Shown: positions 47,013-60,124, counted from the stretch's first letter. The stretch is DNA of 64,000 bases from Tenrec ecaudatus (GCF_050624435.1 NC_134548.1:124513583-124577582), one strand, 5' to 3'. Program-made: numbers and translations. The notes: generated from the letters alone by a model not told the origin.

Positions 47013-48910
47013 TTCAGTCTTCATGTTGACAGAGCTTATTTTTAAAACTTCATAGAATCTTTTGCAGTAGATTTGCCAAATATAATATGTAGTTTGATGT
47101 TTTGACAACTTCCAGGGACATTGATTGTAGATAAAATTAAAATGAAATTCTTAACAACATCAATGTTTGCCCCATTTCTTGTGATGTTGTGCATTGGAAT
47201 TAGTGGGGTTTTTTTCCTTTCTTTTGGGTGTAGACTATATTGAAGACTGTAATCTTTAACCTTCATCACTAAGTACTTTAGCCCTGTTTGCTTTCAGCAA
47301 GTAAGGTTGGGTCATCTGAGGAGCATAGGTCTTTCTCCAAACCAGATGCTGTGTTCTTCATGTAGTCCAGTTTCTTGGGTTACTTGCTCAGCAAACAGCT
47401 TGGAGAAGTATGGTAAAAGGATGCGCCTGTGAAATACATCTTTCCTGATTACACATGATGAAGTAGTCCTTTGTTTCACTCAACTAACAGTCTCTTCGTG
47501 TATGTATAGCAAGAGCACAATTAAGTGCTCTAGAATTCATTTTCTTTCCAATGTTAACCACAATTCATGACGATTCACACAGGAGAATGTCTTCGCACAG
47601 GCAATAACACACAGGTAAATAACTTTCTGGTATTCTCTGCTCTCCGCCAAGACCCTTGGGGAATCAGCAATGGCAACCCTCGTTCTAGGTCCTCTTCTGA
47701 ATGCAGCTTGAAATTCTGGCAGTTCTCTGTCTATGGAGGGCTGCAATACATTTTGAACGATGCTTTGCAAAATTTTACTTGTATGTGACATTGATAATAT
47801 TGTTCAACAACTCCCTCATTGTGTTGGATCACCTTTCTTTGGAATTGGTCTGAATATGGAATTCTTATAGTCAGTTGACCAAGTAGCTGTCTTCCAAATG
47901 TGGCACAATGAAGTACTTCCAGCATTTTATCAGTTTGTTGAAATATCTCAATGGGTAATACCTACAGTCCTATTTTTCATCAGTGCCTTCAGTGAACCTT
48001 GAACTTCTTCCTTCAACACCATCTGTTCTTGATCTTATGCTACCTCCTAAAATGACCGTATGTTAATGCAAATGTCTTTTCCTACAGTGACTGTGTACTT
48101 CTGCAGCCTTCTTTTGGTGCTTCCTGAGTCATTCCCTCTTTGACCTGCAGAATCCTTCAATACTGCTACTAGAGGCTTGACATTTTTCTTAAGTTCTTTA
48201 TGCTTGAAAAATGCCACATGTGTTCCTCCCTGTTGGTTTCCTGACAAGTCTTTGCACACTCCATTATAATATTTGTCTTCTTGAAATGCTCTTTGAAATC
48301 TGTTCAGTTGTTTTACTTGGTCATTGCTCACATTAGTTTTACCTGCTTTACAATTAAGAGCAAGTTTCAGAGTCTTTTCTGACATCCATTTTGATGCTTT
48401 CTTTACTATCTGTTAATGACCACTTGGTTTCTTCATGCATGCTGTCTGTGCTATCACCTCACAACTCATCTGGTCTTCAGGCAAGTCCATTCTTGACATA
48501 GTCTCTAAATTCAGGGAGGTGTACTCAAAGGTATACTTTGGATCTGATTTTAATATTTTCAGCTTATACTTTAACTTTCATTTGAGCACTTAATGGTTTA
48601 TGCATAGCAAATAGATAGGACCCGGTCTTATTATTTATTAACGAGCTTTCCCACTCTCTCTTCCCACAGTTGTAAGCAATTTGATACCTGTATATTCCAT
48701 CTGGCTAGGTCCATATGTATAATCATCCACTTATATTGCTGGAAAGAGATAATTGCAATGAATAAATTGTTGGTCTTGCAAAGTTATAACAAGTGATTTC
48801 CAGACTAATTTCCCTCACCAAGTTTATATATTCCACCTACTGATCCTTCTTTGTTTCCAATTTTTCACATTCAATAACCAGTAATTACCAATGCAAAATA
48901 CAGAAGTTTG
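47013..48910 (-). mobile_element. Long BovB/RTE LINE copy, dead
   Basis: About 1.9 kb from the RT region to the endonuclease region. The minus strand over 47537-47791 translates to pieces such as SKILQSIVQNVLQPSIDREL and VIACAKTFSCVN. The second aligns with the RT motif A region of BovB (normally D.AKAFD), with both the lead and catalytic aspartates lost, so the enzyme could not work. Further in, antisense 'gagcaagtttcagagtcttt' and 'tctgacatccattttgatgc' mark the linker. It ends at about 'ggtctttgcaaagttataac'-like endonuclease sequence. Confidence 0.9.
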
Positions 48911-50804
48911 AAACACTTTCGTTTGTATGTGTATAATATATATGTAAAACCATACTCTTGCTGGCATTTTGCTTATTTGGTAAATAAATAAACTAATACA
49001 CAGTATGGTGTTCAGCAGGATTGAAATAAAAGTTTCTTGAAGACCTATCCACCTCCATGTTACACTGGATCACACCTCTTCCACACAAGGTATTCATCCC
49101 CCCCATGCTGAATTTATCCATCAGTTACTGCTTGTAAATCACAAATTAAGGTAAACAACTGGTCAGGGTATTTATTTAGTGATAATCTTTGGTTATTTTG
49201 TCTACAGGGAGGGAATTAACTTTATGTTCACTTTTTTTCTTAGAGTAGGTTAATGTTTATGAAAACAGATTTTTTTGACTCATCATTTTAATGACAAGTC
49301 ATATATGTGCAGTTAGTGAGCATCAGCCTTTCCTGTCCTCTGGTTAATTTATATGATTTGAGATAAAATCTAAATTCAATTTGATGGAGTCACCTTACAG
49401 TTTTGGAAATTGTGATTTTCCATCTAAAGCACATTTTATAGACATGTCTGCCAACTGTTCTGTTGCTCTCTACCTAATTCCATAATTATCTGTTATTATC
49501 AACAGAAAAATGCCTTTCTTCCCTTCTTAAGCTTTCATGACTTCTAGAAATATTCAATATATGCCATAAACAATGACAAAGGATGGTTCCAGTAAATCCA
49601 GTGAAATGAAATGAGGGCAGAGCACTAGAAACTTGTTGCAGTGATGTTTCTTGCAAGGCCTAGCTTTAGAAGTTATAAGTTCATTTTGCTTGTCAACTGA
49701 CCCAAACCCTAAAGGTTAATGGAGCTGTCAGGTCCTGAATGCATCAGGATCTTTGAATGATTTAGAAAGTATCATAACTTGATAAAAAATTAGATGCTAT
49801 TGTCTGGAGGAAGAATAATTCTCAGTAAATAATTACATTTAACCTTCAGTTAGCTACCCTCAGAAGATATTTGGCTATTATATCAAATCATAGAAGCACT
49901 AGATTATTAAGTATATATTCTTGAATTTTTGTTTTCTTTGTATCCTCAAGATTTGAGAAAAGTCCTACAAATGAATCCAGGGTTGGCTGAAAACTTAAAT
50001 TGAATATCTGTTTGTTTGTTTTTTTAAACTTAAGTTAGTATATAGAAAAATTATTTCACATTGCTGGAATTTTTTGGCTACTTTGTGTGTGGCTACTGTG
50101 TGGCTTGAGTTTAATAGATGACTCTTATTACTTGAATTTTCTATAACTCTCTCATGAATTTTTTTCTGTTCAGTAAATGTGTTGTGCTAATTATATAACC
50201 AAATGTTATTTGACTTTTATATCTTTATATAATTTTCCAAATAAATAAGTTTAGAAATCAGAGAGAAAGCAATGTTTTTTAGTGTATTCTAGTTTTTTGT
50301 TATTCAGAAAATATGGTAACTAATTAGGTTAGATAAAGTTAAGAAAAACCCTTAGTTAACCTAACACATTGGCCTTCCTATTTCTCAAATATACAAGGAA
50401 TATCTTTTTAACTATAGGAAAATGTCACCTTGTGGATTCAGAGACATCTCTGTTGCAATTGAACCCATCAAAAACTTCTAGAGCTAGTTTTTACCACTGA
50501 CCTGAGCTCAATAAAAAACCACAGAGAAAAGGTGAAAGGCCTTTTTCCAATTACAATATCTATCTTGAGAGCTATTCAATTGGAACAAATTTAATAATCC
50601 ATGAAAACAAAAGCTGCCTGTGACAATTTTTCACCCACAAACACCATATGGTAGCACTGAAATAAGGGAGAAAATGAAAAATTTGCAATTATACTTGTTA
50701 AGGTTTTACCTCACATACCATATTTTATACTCTAATTTTTCAGTCTACTGTTAACTCTCACTGAAGCAGCTCAACACTTGAAATGAGACTTGTGTACATG
50801 GCCT
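48911..50804. other. Unique AT-rich sequence
   Basis: About 1.9 kb with no recognised repeat and no frame of note, one of the longest clean stretches in the window. It could hold conserved non-coding elements. Confidence 0.45.
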
Positions 50805-50975
50805 TGCTGTTAGTAACCTTCAAGTTGACTCTGACTCAGGGTGATCCCATGAGTACAGAGAAGAACAGCTCTATAAGCTTTTCAAGGCGATGATAGTTGG
50901 AAGCAAATTGTCAGGTCTGTCATCTGCGGTGCCTCTGAGTGGGTTTGAACCACCAACCCTGTAATCATTTGCATA
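50805..50975 (-). mobile_element. AfroSINE, old subfamily
   Basis: 'tgctgttagtaaccttcaag', 'gggtgatcccatgagtacag', and the head 'gggtttgaaccaccaaccct'. Confidence 0.7.
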
Positions 50976-51689
50976 ATTCAAGGATATACTTATAGCCTAT
51001 ATTATATAAGTAAAAAAGGAGTTAAACTGACACATATTTTATTTTAAAATATGCAGTTGAGAATGAGATATTAGTAAAGTTTTATCCACTGGATATTTAT
51101 TTCATGATTTTTGATAGATGGGAGGAGAGAACTTTATTGGTCCAAACTGCACTAAACAGAAAATGCTCAAAGCAAATGTAAAAATATCATTTTTCCTCTG
51201 TTACTTCATCTGGCCATTAATGTTTCTATTTGTTGTCAAAGTCAATCACATTAATTATACTGCATATAAAATCATGATTCCAGTTTGTATTTTGAGTCTT
51301 GGCCAGTGAAATGTCAACTATTGGTTATAGAGGAGAGAGAGGAACAGGTGATTCATGAAATTTCTTCTTTGCAGCTAGTAATACAACTTGGAACACATAC
51401 CTTACCCAGGGCTAAGTCATTTGAGCTCTTTTTACATATATAGGGCAGCACCTAGTAATCTGCTGAAAATAAGTTTTCTAGAAAAGTCCTTTAGCTTTTC
51501 AAGAAGCAGGACCCAAAAAAAAACTTCCTACAGAAATGAAATGAGTAAAATTAGACATCATGCATACTCATAGTGTCCTGGTAGTCCTGAAGCTAGAATG
51601 CTGTTGCAGTGAGAAACAATTATCTGAAATATTTAAAAGTTGGTTATTGTTGGTTTGCCTACTTTTATAAGATAGGCATGGGAAGCAAG
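50976..51689. other. Unique sequence
   Basis: Nothing recognised. Confidence 0.4.
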
Positions 51690-53030
51690 CTTGAGGATAA
51701 AGCAATGGGACCAACAGTTCCAGCGGGAATTGGGAGGGAAGGAGGCATGGGAAGAGAGCAGTGAGCAAACAGTACCATAGGGAATTAAAATCAATGATGA
51801 GAAGGATGTAGAGATCCTGGGGGTGTTAGAGCGGCAGCAATCTAGCTGAGAGGAATAACTAAGAGGCAGAATTAGGTAAGCATGATGGTGGGGCAGGAGA
51901 AAGGTAAAAGGAAACAGAGGAAAGATCTAGGAAGCAAAGCTATGGATAGAGGTATAAGCATAGGCATATACATATATAAATACATTAATTCATAAAAAAG
52001 GTGGTATTGGCCTATGTACATATATTTATAAGGCAAGCCACTGAGGTAGTAGATGGACTTTGGGCCTCTGCTCATGCCCTCCCTCAGTGCAAGTACACTT
52101 TGTTCTAACAACCTGGCATTCCGTGATGTTTACCCTCCCGGCACAATCACTGAGGACAGAATGGGTGCATAAGCAAATGTCTTGAAGAAAGCAGATGGTG
52201 CTGGACCATCAAAGGATATTGCATCTGCAGTCTTAAAGGCTTGAAATTAAACAAGCAGTCATCTAGTAGAGAAACAATAGCCCACATGGAAGAAGCAAAC
52301 CTACAATAACCAACTGTGCAATCATGAGGTGTCAATGGGATTGGGTAACAGGCATCAGAAGACCTATAACAAACAAACAAACCATATTGTTGAGAACAAT
52401 GGGGTTAGAACAGAGACCCAAAGCCCATCTATAGACAATAGGACATCCCCTCACAGAGGGGTTACATGGAAGGGATGAGACAACCTGGGTGCAGTGAAGC
52501 ACCTATGAAACATGCAATATTCCTCTGGTTTCTTGAGGCATCCTCACACTCAACTATCATGAACCCAGTCCTGCCTTTCACTGTGGGCTAGGCAGGAGCA
52601 CATGCACAGGTACAGATAAGAGATAAGTTCTCACAACACAGGAATCCGGGAACAGCAATGGGAGTAGCAATACCAGGAGAGTAGGGGAAAGGTGGGGAGA
52701 GGAGGGGAGGGAGAGGGAATTGATTGCAAAGATCTACATATACCACCCCCAACAGCCACCCCCCAGCCCTGCTCATGAGGTGGATGAAGAACAGAAACCA
52801 TGGGGGAAGGGAGACTGCGGTAGGTGTAAGACATGAAAACAATAATAATTTAAAATTTACCAAGGGGTCACGGGGGGTAGGGGAGGGGAAAAAGGGGAGC
52901 TGATACTAAGGACTCAATGGAAATAAATGTTTAGAATGTAATGATGGCAAAATATGCTTGATACAATTTATGTATTCTTCATTATAAGAGTTGTAAGAGC
53001 TCCAAATAAAATGATCTTTTAATTAAAAAA
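51690..53030 (+). mobile_element. Longest L1 3' UTR copy
   Basis: About 1.3 kb, extending further 5' than most copies. Landmarks are 'ggcctatgtacatatattta', 'ggcctctgctcatgccctcc', 'caatcactgaggacagaatg', 'gcccacatggaagaagcaaa', and a purine tract at about 52676-52720. It ends 'gagctccaaataaaatgatc'. Antisense open frames at 52147-52380 and 52588-52863. Confidence 0.85.
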
Positions 53031-53221
53031 CAGTTAGTTAAACAGATATAATAAAATATGTAAACACTTGAACATAAAATTATCTGTATGCTTTATATGA
53101 ATTATAAAGTTCAATTTGATCAACTGTATGCAGATCGATAATATAGATGTGGCTGATCAAATTCAGTAGCTGATCTTAGTCATTGTGACTGAGATCACTA
53201 CATTTTTTATGTTATTCAGGA

Positions 53222-53413
53222 GAACAACTGCGATCAAATGAATTCTGACTCTGGCAACCCGATAGGACACATTAGAACTCCTACCATATGTTTCCAAAGC
53301 TGTAAATCTTTACAAGAGGATCACCTTTCTTCCTTGGAGCACTCGGTGGAGTCAAACTGCTGACTTTGCAGTTAAAAGCCCAAGTCATAGCCCACTATGC
53401 CACCAGAGGGCCT
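53222..53413 (-). mobile_element. AfroSINE, antisense
   Basis: 'gcgatcaaatgaattctgac', 'tttccaaagctgtaaatctt', ending 'tatgccaccagagggcct'. Confidence 0.8.
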
Positions 53414-53494
53414 CGTGTCAATAGAATAGTCTATTAAATGGGCTCTTTATATGTTTTAGGTCTTTTTTCTGGTGCAATGAAGTCTACCTATTAC

Positions 53495-53570
53495 ATGAAG
53501 TCTATTATGTATTGCTCTTACAACAAATTACTAGAAGTAGTGGTTTAAAAAATCAAATTTATTATCTGTA
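53495..53570 (+). mobile_element. Ancient eutherian repeat, part 1
   Basis: 'tattgctcttacaacaaatt' and 'tagtggtttaaaaaatcaaa' match the start of a well-known old dispersed repeat whose continuation lies at 54085-54360. The class is not certain. Confidence 0.55.
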
Positions 53571-53844
53571 AAAAGACTTTATTGTGAATTGAGTAAAGGT
53601 TTACAGAGCAGATCACCAGTTTTATTTGCAACAATTCATAAATATTTATTTCATCTCATTCATTGCAATCCCTTCAATGTACCATCATTTATCCCATTTC
53701 CCCTTGTTTCCAGTTTCTATTCCTCCTTTCCTAACCCTTCAGAACTTTGTTCTTGTGTTAATACTGCCCTATTGATCCTAAATGATTAATTATTCTAAAG
53801 TGTGTATACATACCTCTTTCGTGTTATTGTTCCCCTTGCGCTCA
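53571..53844 (-). mobile_element. L1 3' UTR of another subfamily, antisense
   Basis: 'agactttattgtgaattgag' and 'aaggtttacagagcagatca' form the complement of an L1 3' terminus of a different type. It is inserted into the old repeat on either side. Confidence 0.6.
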
Positions 53845-53970
53845 AAAAACTCACTGCCATCGAGTCGATTCGGACTCATAGAGACTCAATAAGCCAGGGT
53901 AGAACTGCTCCAGTTAATAATTATCAAGATTATAACTATTTATATGGGAGTAGAAAGCATGCTTTTCAAT
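53845..53970 (-). mobile_element. AfroSINE, antisense, truncated
   Basis: 'ctcactgccatcgagtcgat' is a near-perfect SINE 3' end. The tRNA-like head is lost. Confidence 0.85.
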
Positions 53971-54084
53971 CGTTTGGAGAAAATTAGAGCTACTGAAATT
54001 AGGGGTGAGTTCAATTTCAAATCTGAAGGGTGACTGAGGGTCATAGTCTCCAGGGTTCTATCAGTCTCTGTCCTTCCAGGTAGC

Positions 54085-54360
54085 CTGGCCTTTTAAAAAT
54101 TATCTTACAGTTTTATAGATCAGAAGTCTGAGACAGCTCTTACTGGGCTAAAATTGAGATGTTGGGAGGGCTGCATTTCTTTCTGGGTGCTTTAGGGGAC
54201 AATATATTTCGTTGCCTTTTCCAGATTCCAGTGGTGCCACATTCATTGGCTAGTGACCCCTTTCCTCCACCTTCAAAGCAACAGCAGGCTGAGTCCTCTC
54301 ATCTCATTAATCTTACACTTTTACCTCCCACTTCCACTTTTAAGGACACTTTTTAGAACA
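54085..54360 (+). mobile_element. Ancient eutherian repeat, part 2
   Basis: 'actgggctaaaattgagatg', 'gggagggctgcatttctttc' and 'gtgacccctttcctccacct' continue 53495-53570. Confidence 0.6.
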
Positions 54361-54497
54361 CTTGCTTTAAAGATACTTTGGCTCCACTCATAAAACACAG
54401 GAGAATTCATTCTACAGGCTTTTATTCTCATTTGTCATGCAAAGCAATATATAGACAAGAACTAGGCATTAGGGCAAGGAAATCTTTGAGCAATGGT

Positions 54498-55060
54498 TCT
54501 TGTGTTTAGTTTGGATAGACTACATAAATAAATTCATAGACACTCATATGTGTATAAGAAAGAGCTTTATATACAAGAGCAATTGAATATTGAGAAAACA
54601 TCCCAGCCCAGTTCAGATCAAGTCCATAAGTCTAATATTGGCCTATATGTCTGATACCAATCTATAAAGTCCTCTTCTCACTCATGAAGCACATGCAATG
54701 AAGCCAAATTCAGGAAGATCACAGGCCAGTGGTTACAAAGTCTTGTGGATCCAGTGGTGGGATTGTCATATCATCACTGACAGGGGTCTCTACATGCGGC
54801 TTCTCTGGCTCCTGAGGTCTGGGTCCATCAGCTTCTCTCTATGTGTCTTGTAAGTAGAGTGTCTTTCAGAGAGTGAGTCAAGAGAGAGAGTGTCTCTCCT
54901 GTGTTCAAGGAGGACAACAGGAGTTCCCAGAATTCTCAGGAGAAGGCCATGCCCACACAGAGGCCTCATTGGCTATAATTTGATTGACAGACTAGACTCC
55001 ACCCATTCACCTTAATCCTCTCAAGTCCCAAATCGATGCAAGATTATGTAACCACCACAG
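54498..55060 (-). mobile_element. Unclassified 550-bp repeat, copy B
   Basis: Inverted relative of 45970-46515. On the + strand it has 'aagagctttatatacaagag', 'cagttcagatcaagtccata', 'ctataaagtcctcttctc', 'gaaggccatgcccacacag' and 'ttgattgacagactagactc'. The outer end 'aaccaccaca' would give a TG start on the minus strand, as in LTRs. Confidence 0.8.
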
Positions 55061-55540
55061 TTATTATTCTGTCTGCTCTATGAAATAAAGTTTGATACTG
55101 CCAATAACAACATGTATTTGGTTTCCATTCAAGTTACTGAAACTCAGTATTCCTATGGTGTGCTCAGTGAGATGGCGGTGAATATATCATACATGTAAAT
55201 ATGCATACACACATATGTACACTTGCACATAGACATACAAAGTATTCCATGGTCAAAGATGTTTAGGAGTGGTAGAATAACCAAAGTAAACAGGTTTACA
55301 AACTTAACTGATTATAAAATTCTTGTTTCCAAGTATATGTTGCTGGATTACAGATAAAAATTACTCTAAGGTTTTGGGCACCTATTCTAATTGCTGTTAG
55401 AAACCTGTAGGATCAACTGGTTAGCAGGCCAATTTATATATTCTGTAACTACCAACTATATATAATTGAGAGTTTTCCCTCTTTGAAGTGTTTTCTCCTT
55501 GATTACTGGCTCATTGTCCAGGGGAAGGACTCATAAGCGC
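55061..55540. other. Unique sequence
   Basis: Nothing recognised. Confidence 0.35.
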
Positions 55541-55542
55541 AT

Positions 55543-55582
<40 letters not shown>

Positions 55583-55586
55583 ACAT
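55541..55586. repeat. (CA)n microsatellite
   Basis: About 18-20 CA units with a TA interruption near the end, directly at the 3' tip of a BovB copy. Confidence 0.95.
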
Positions 55587-55589
55587 GCA

Positions 55590-56150
55590 GTAAATCAGTT
55601 CCAACCCATGGCTACCCTCTGGACTACACAATGAAACATCACCCATCTTGTGCCATCCTCACAACTGTTCCTATGCTTGAGCCCATAGTTGCAGTCATTG
55701 TGTCCATCTATCTCATTGGGGGGGAGTCTCTATTTTTCTCTGTCCCTGGAATTTGCAAGCATGATGTTCTTCTACAGGAAATGATCTCCTGGCAACATGT
55801 CTACAATATGTAAGACAAAGTCTTGCCATCCTTGCCTCTAAAGAGCACGCAGTTTGTATTTCTTCTAAGACAGCTGTATTTGTCCTTTTGCCAGGCCATG
55901 TTGTTTTCAATATTCTTCTCCAGCACCACAATGCACATGCATGGATGCTTCAGAGATCTTCCTTATTCAATGCCCCACTTTCACATGCATATGAGGCGAT
56001 TGAAAATACCATGGCTTGGCTTAGACAACCCCTCATCTTCAAAGTAAACTTCTTGCTTTACAATGCTCCAAAGAGGTCTGGCACAGCAGATTGCCCAGTG
56101 CAACATGTAATTTGATTTCTTGACCGCTGCTTCCATGACTGTAGATAGCT
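55590..56150 (-). mobile_element. BovB/RTE LINE 3' part
   Basis: Antisense BovB. The minus strand reads MWCWRRILKTTWPGKRTNTA and then SLEARMARLCLTY, the conserved C-terminal block with the CWRR motif. Antisense text includes 'catatgaggcgattgaaaat'. Confidence 0.92.
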
Positions 56151-56277
56151 GGGAGATACTGTAGACTTGGTTCTAGACCCCTCAATTAAGTGAATAGAAC
56201 AATACAGAAGGTCACATGAAAATCTTCATTTTCCAGGTCATGTAAATGCTATGTTTGCATTATACTACAGTGAATTA

Positions 56278-56480
56278 AGCACACTGGTGACATAGTGGTT
56301 TATGCACTGGACTGCTAATGGAATTGTCAGCAGTTTGAAATCTTCAATCCTTCCATGGGAAAATATGAGTGAAGCTTGCTACCCCATAATGATGTGCAAT
56401 CTCAGAAACCCAGAGAGGCAATTCTACCCTGTCCTATAGGTCACTATCCTTCAGTATTGATTCAACGGCAGTGAGAGTGA
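56278..56480 (+). mobile_element. AfroSINE, diverged, full length
   Basis: 'gtgacatagtggtttatgca', 'tctcagaaacccagagaggc', and 'gattcaacggcagtgagagt' at the end. Confidence 0.8.
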
Positions 56481-57049
56481 GTAAGAATATACTGAGTGTA
56501 TCAATGGCATGATGAAAAAGTTTGAGGCATTGTGAGAATTATTAAAATGTGACATGAAGTGAACACATGTTTTTGGAAACATGATGCTAATATATTTCTC
56601 AAAAAAGGGGTGATACCAACCTTTACCTTGTAACAAAATACAGTATCTGTGAAGCATAATCATGTGAAATACAATAAAGTTAATCATGCATATATTCATA
56701 TCTCTTACCTGAGATATTTTTCAACATGTTAATGTATATTTGCTTCCATGTTAGCTAGAGGTTACTAATGTGACTACATGTATGGGTGCAGCATTATAAA
56801 AGACAGAAAACTGGTTTTCTAGTTCATGCCTACAGTCATTGTCCCTGTCGATAGCTCCTATGCTGGTCAATGAAAAGCTGTTTTCCTGTCCTAAGTTCCC
56901 CAAGCATTTTACAAGGCTGACTCAAATCTCAGTATGACTTTCATCTCGTCACAGAGCTCTTCTCAGATCACCTCTTATGAAATTAATTTGTCTTACATCA
57001 TCTTTTCCTTTACAGAATATGTCTGAATTTGTGAGTATCTAATATATAT
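56481..57049. other. Unique sequence
   Basis: Nothing recognised. Confidence 0.4.
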
Positions 57050-57074
57050 TTTTTACTTAATAACGATCTTTTCT

Positions 57075-57300
57075 GAGCTATAATGTAAGTGCTAAGAAGC
57101 CAGGACCTTTGCAGGTTTATTCACTGCTGTACTGCAACTATACCTGAGACTTAGTGAGTGGTCAAAAAAATGATTGTTGAATAAATGGTTGAATCCTTAT
57201 GTTATGAATTAGAAAAAAGAAACTGAGAGAAAGTAGTAAAACAATTTGCCTGGTAATGCCAAGGATCTTTGTGACACAGCTGGTACCATATCCCTTGTTA
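57075..57300 (+). mobile_element. Ancient L2/MIR-type remnants
   Basis: 'gtgctaagaagccaggacct', 'ttattcactgctgtactgca' and 'attgttgaataaatggttg' form the typical L2 3' end. 'aaactgagagaaagtagtaa' and 'gtgacacagctggtaccata' resemble a MIR core. Confidence 0.6.
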
Positions 57301-59180
57301 ACGGACTCTTAGAGCAGTGTTCATTGTTTGGTAAAAAGTAGTTCTCTAATCACTAGACTGCAAAGCTATTGTGATTCAGTCAGTAGTAACTAGTCAGTAT
57401 TTTCTCCAAAGACTGTGACAGAGCTGGTGCCTGATGAATTAATAAAACACCTAGTGATGGACATAGGTACAAAAGAATAGGAATTCCACATTTCGTCCAT
57501 TTTAGAAGTCAACTTTAAAGAAATGTGTTTTCCCCTTTCTGCAGCTCCTGAGAGGCATTCCATGGGTGATTTCACAAGTATACTTTTTAAAATTTCTGGC
57601 CTAAGAGCATCACTCAGAGTTTCCCCTGAGAGCTATCAAATAATAGCTAATTGAGTAAACCTTATCATAGGCAAGTATTGGGTGGAGGCAATGGGAAATT
57701 GGAACACAGTTATGTATGTATTCACTTTTACAAAAGAGAAAGGTTTGCTGATTAAAGCAAATTGACATCAATAGTGTTCCATCTATATTGTATGGCTGTC
57801 ATTAGCTCAGGTCACTGTTTCAGCAATCAGTTACTTACTTAGGCTTATCTAAGTATATAATCTCTGAACAGGTTCCTAAATATATGATGTCTGAACATGT
57901 TCCTAATGCTGAAGGGTGAGATTTATAAATAGTCCCAGGTATTGAATGGATTCTAACTAAGTGCTTTGCACTGTCAAGGTTTCTATCTGAGGTTTAGAAG
58001 AAAATAAAAAAGAATTTCTCTTGTGCTCTTGGAGTTTCTCAGCCTCATTCTTCCTTGGGGCAAAATAATGAAAGGTCACTTTACAGAGAGTCAGGACTCT
58101 ACATTGCAGTAGAACACAGGTCTTCAAAAGCCACTATGAATGACCTTGGGAGATTTATGCATGGCAGTGACTGGGAGCTCAATGGGATATAGACCTAATT
58201 AGGGTTCTCCTCCTCCAATAAAAGCTGCTACCCCTGGAGATGTCTTCATGTAAGACTTGAGCTTGAAACTGCCATTGAAGAAATGGTTCCAATACTAAGG
58301 AAATATCACTGGAAACAAAATGCAGCTTTTGGAACTTCTCAATGCTACAATTCTTTTGATTCCAGGATATACTTCGTACCTCTCCTAAGTATGCATAAAT
58401 AGTTTTTCAATATTAGCTTTGAAATTGTATTAATAATTATAATTTTAGAGAATGGAGATAATTAGGGATCCCTAAGAAAGTTATAAGACCAGAGATGGTG
58501 AATACGGTATTAAAGAATCCATTTGTGTAATGGATTCACAGCTTGTCAGCAGATGGGAAATTTATTTCAAAAGGAAGTTCAAAAATCAGTGCAAGTTTAA
58601 AAATCATATTATTCATATCTGTTGTTCCTATAATCCTCATGTGCATACTCTTATTTTCTAGTAGTGTGTATATGAGGGTGGGGATGGCAGGAGGCGGTAA
58701 TAAGACAGATTTATCCTGATTTTAATCCTGTCTTGGAAAAATTGTCTCATGATACATTATGTTGACCTTCTCAGTATTATATATTTTGATTTGATGGTCA
58801 TTCTGCCTCTTTTCCACAGTTCGCTGAGGCTGTAAACAGTTGATGTGAGTTGGCATACCCTGAAAATTAGACATTGTCTAAAAGGTCAGACTAGTAGATC
58901 TGGATGTTACTATTTGTAATTCACAGACTGTGTGAGGTATTCAAGTTCAAATAACTCATTCTCATGACAGGGAAAAGAAGAACAGTATAAACTGGCACAG
59001 CGGGAATCCATTTGGGGAAAAGTCACTAGAAATAAAACATATCCAGGGCTCAATTTCTTTCTTGGCTTCATAAAAAGAATGGTCTTCCATTAGCTTACCC
59101 TTTATAGGCACAAAAAACCCACAAGGTGGCCTGGGAATGAGTTGCATTTCCTTTGAATGAGAGCTTGACAAATGCTGACT
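57301..59180. other. Unique sequence
   Basis: About 1.9 kb without recognised repeats or genes. Confidence 0.4.
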
Positions 59181-59193
59181 TAGATTCTATTTT

Positions 59194-59728
59194 TTTAAAA
59201 CATTTGATTAGGGGCTCATACAACTCTTTTTACAATCCATGCATAAAAATACATCAATCGTATAAAGCACATCTGTACACTCTGTGCCCTAATCATTTTC
59301 TTTTTTTACATTTTATTAGGGGCTCATACAACTCTTATCACAATCCACACATATACATACATCAATTGTATAGAGCACATCCGTACATTCTTTGCCCTAA
59401 TCACTCTCAAAGCATTTGCTCTCCACTTAAGCCCTCTGCATCAGGTCCTCTTCTTTTTTTTCCCCTCCCTCCCCGCTCCCCCCTCCCTCATGAGCCCTTG
59501 ATAATCCACAGATTGTTATTCTGTCATATCTTGCCCTATCTGGAGTCTCCCTTCCCCCCCTTCTCTGCCATCCATCTCCCAGGGAGGAGGTCACATGTGG
59601 ATCCTTTTAATCAGTTCCCCCTTTCCAACCCACTCACCCTCTACTCTCCCAGCCTAGCCCCTCACACCCCTGGTCCTGAAGGTATCGTCCACCCTGGATT
59701 CCCTGTGCCTCCAGCTCCCATATGCACC
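59194..59728 (-). mobile_element. L1 3' end with two tandem tails and 13-bp target duplication
   Basis: Flanked by 'tagattctatttt' at 59181-59193 and 59729-59741, a perfect 13-bp duplication. Within it, the antisense L1 3' terminal 105 bp occurs twice: 'gattaggggctcatacaact' at about 59208 and 'tattaggggctcatacaact' at about 59316. The C-rich run at 59462-59488 is the antisense of the G-rich tract. The 192-codon + strand frame over 59153-59731 is antisense L1. Confidence 0.88.
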
Positions 59729-59789
59729 TAGATTCTATTTTGTTGTACCAAAGGACAGCAGCTACGTAGTATAACACTCAATGGCCTAG

Positions 59790-59965
59790 TGATCAGGAGA
59801 CCTAGACTAACTGTACTGGGATACCATGTATAACTAGTATGGCCTTAAATACAACACCTTTCCTCTCTGAGCTTGAGTTTCCAATGAAAAAAAGATGAGG
59901 TAGTAGCAGATGCTGTCTTAGGGTCTTCCTAGGTCTAATATCCTGATATTTTCTTTGATCTTCTG
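59790..59965 (+). mobile_element. MIR, diverged
   Basis: 'gagacctagactaactgtac', 'cctctctgagcttgagtttc' and 'caatgaaaaaaagatgaggt' follow the MIR order. Confidence 0.6.
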
Positions 59966-60124
59966 GGTTATAATCCAACTCCTCTACCAGATTTTGCCAC
60001 TCTGATACACTTCCTAAAGATGGCAACTCATAACCATGTTTATACAGTTTCTTCTTCGTTGAAGGAGTGGGATTGATTTTTCTTCTACTTGAATTTGGAC
60101 TAGCCTTGTTACTTGCTAGAATCA

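Noticed and set aside
59153..59731. 192-codon + strand frame
   Set aside because: Antisense of an inverted L1 3' end, rich in pyrimidine codons and spanning two L1 tails.
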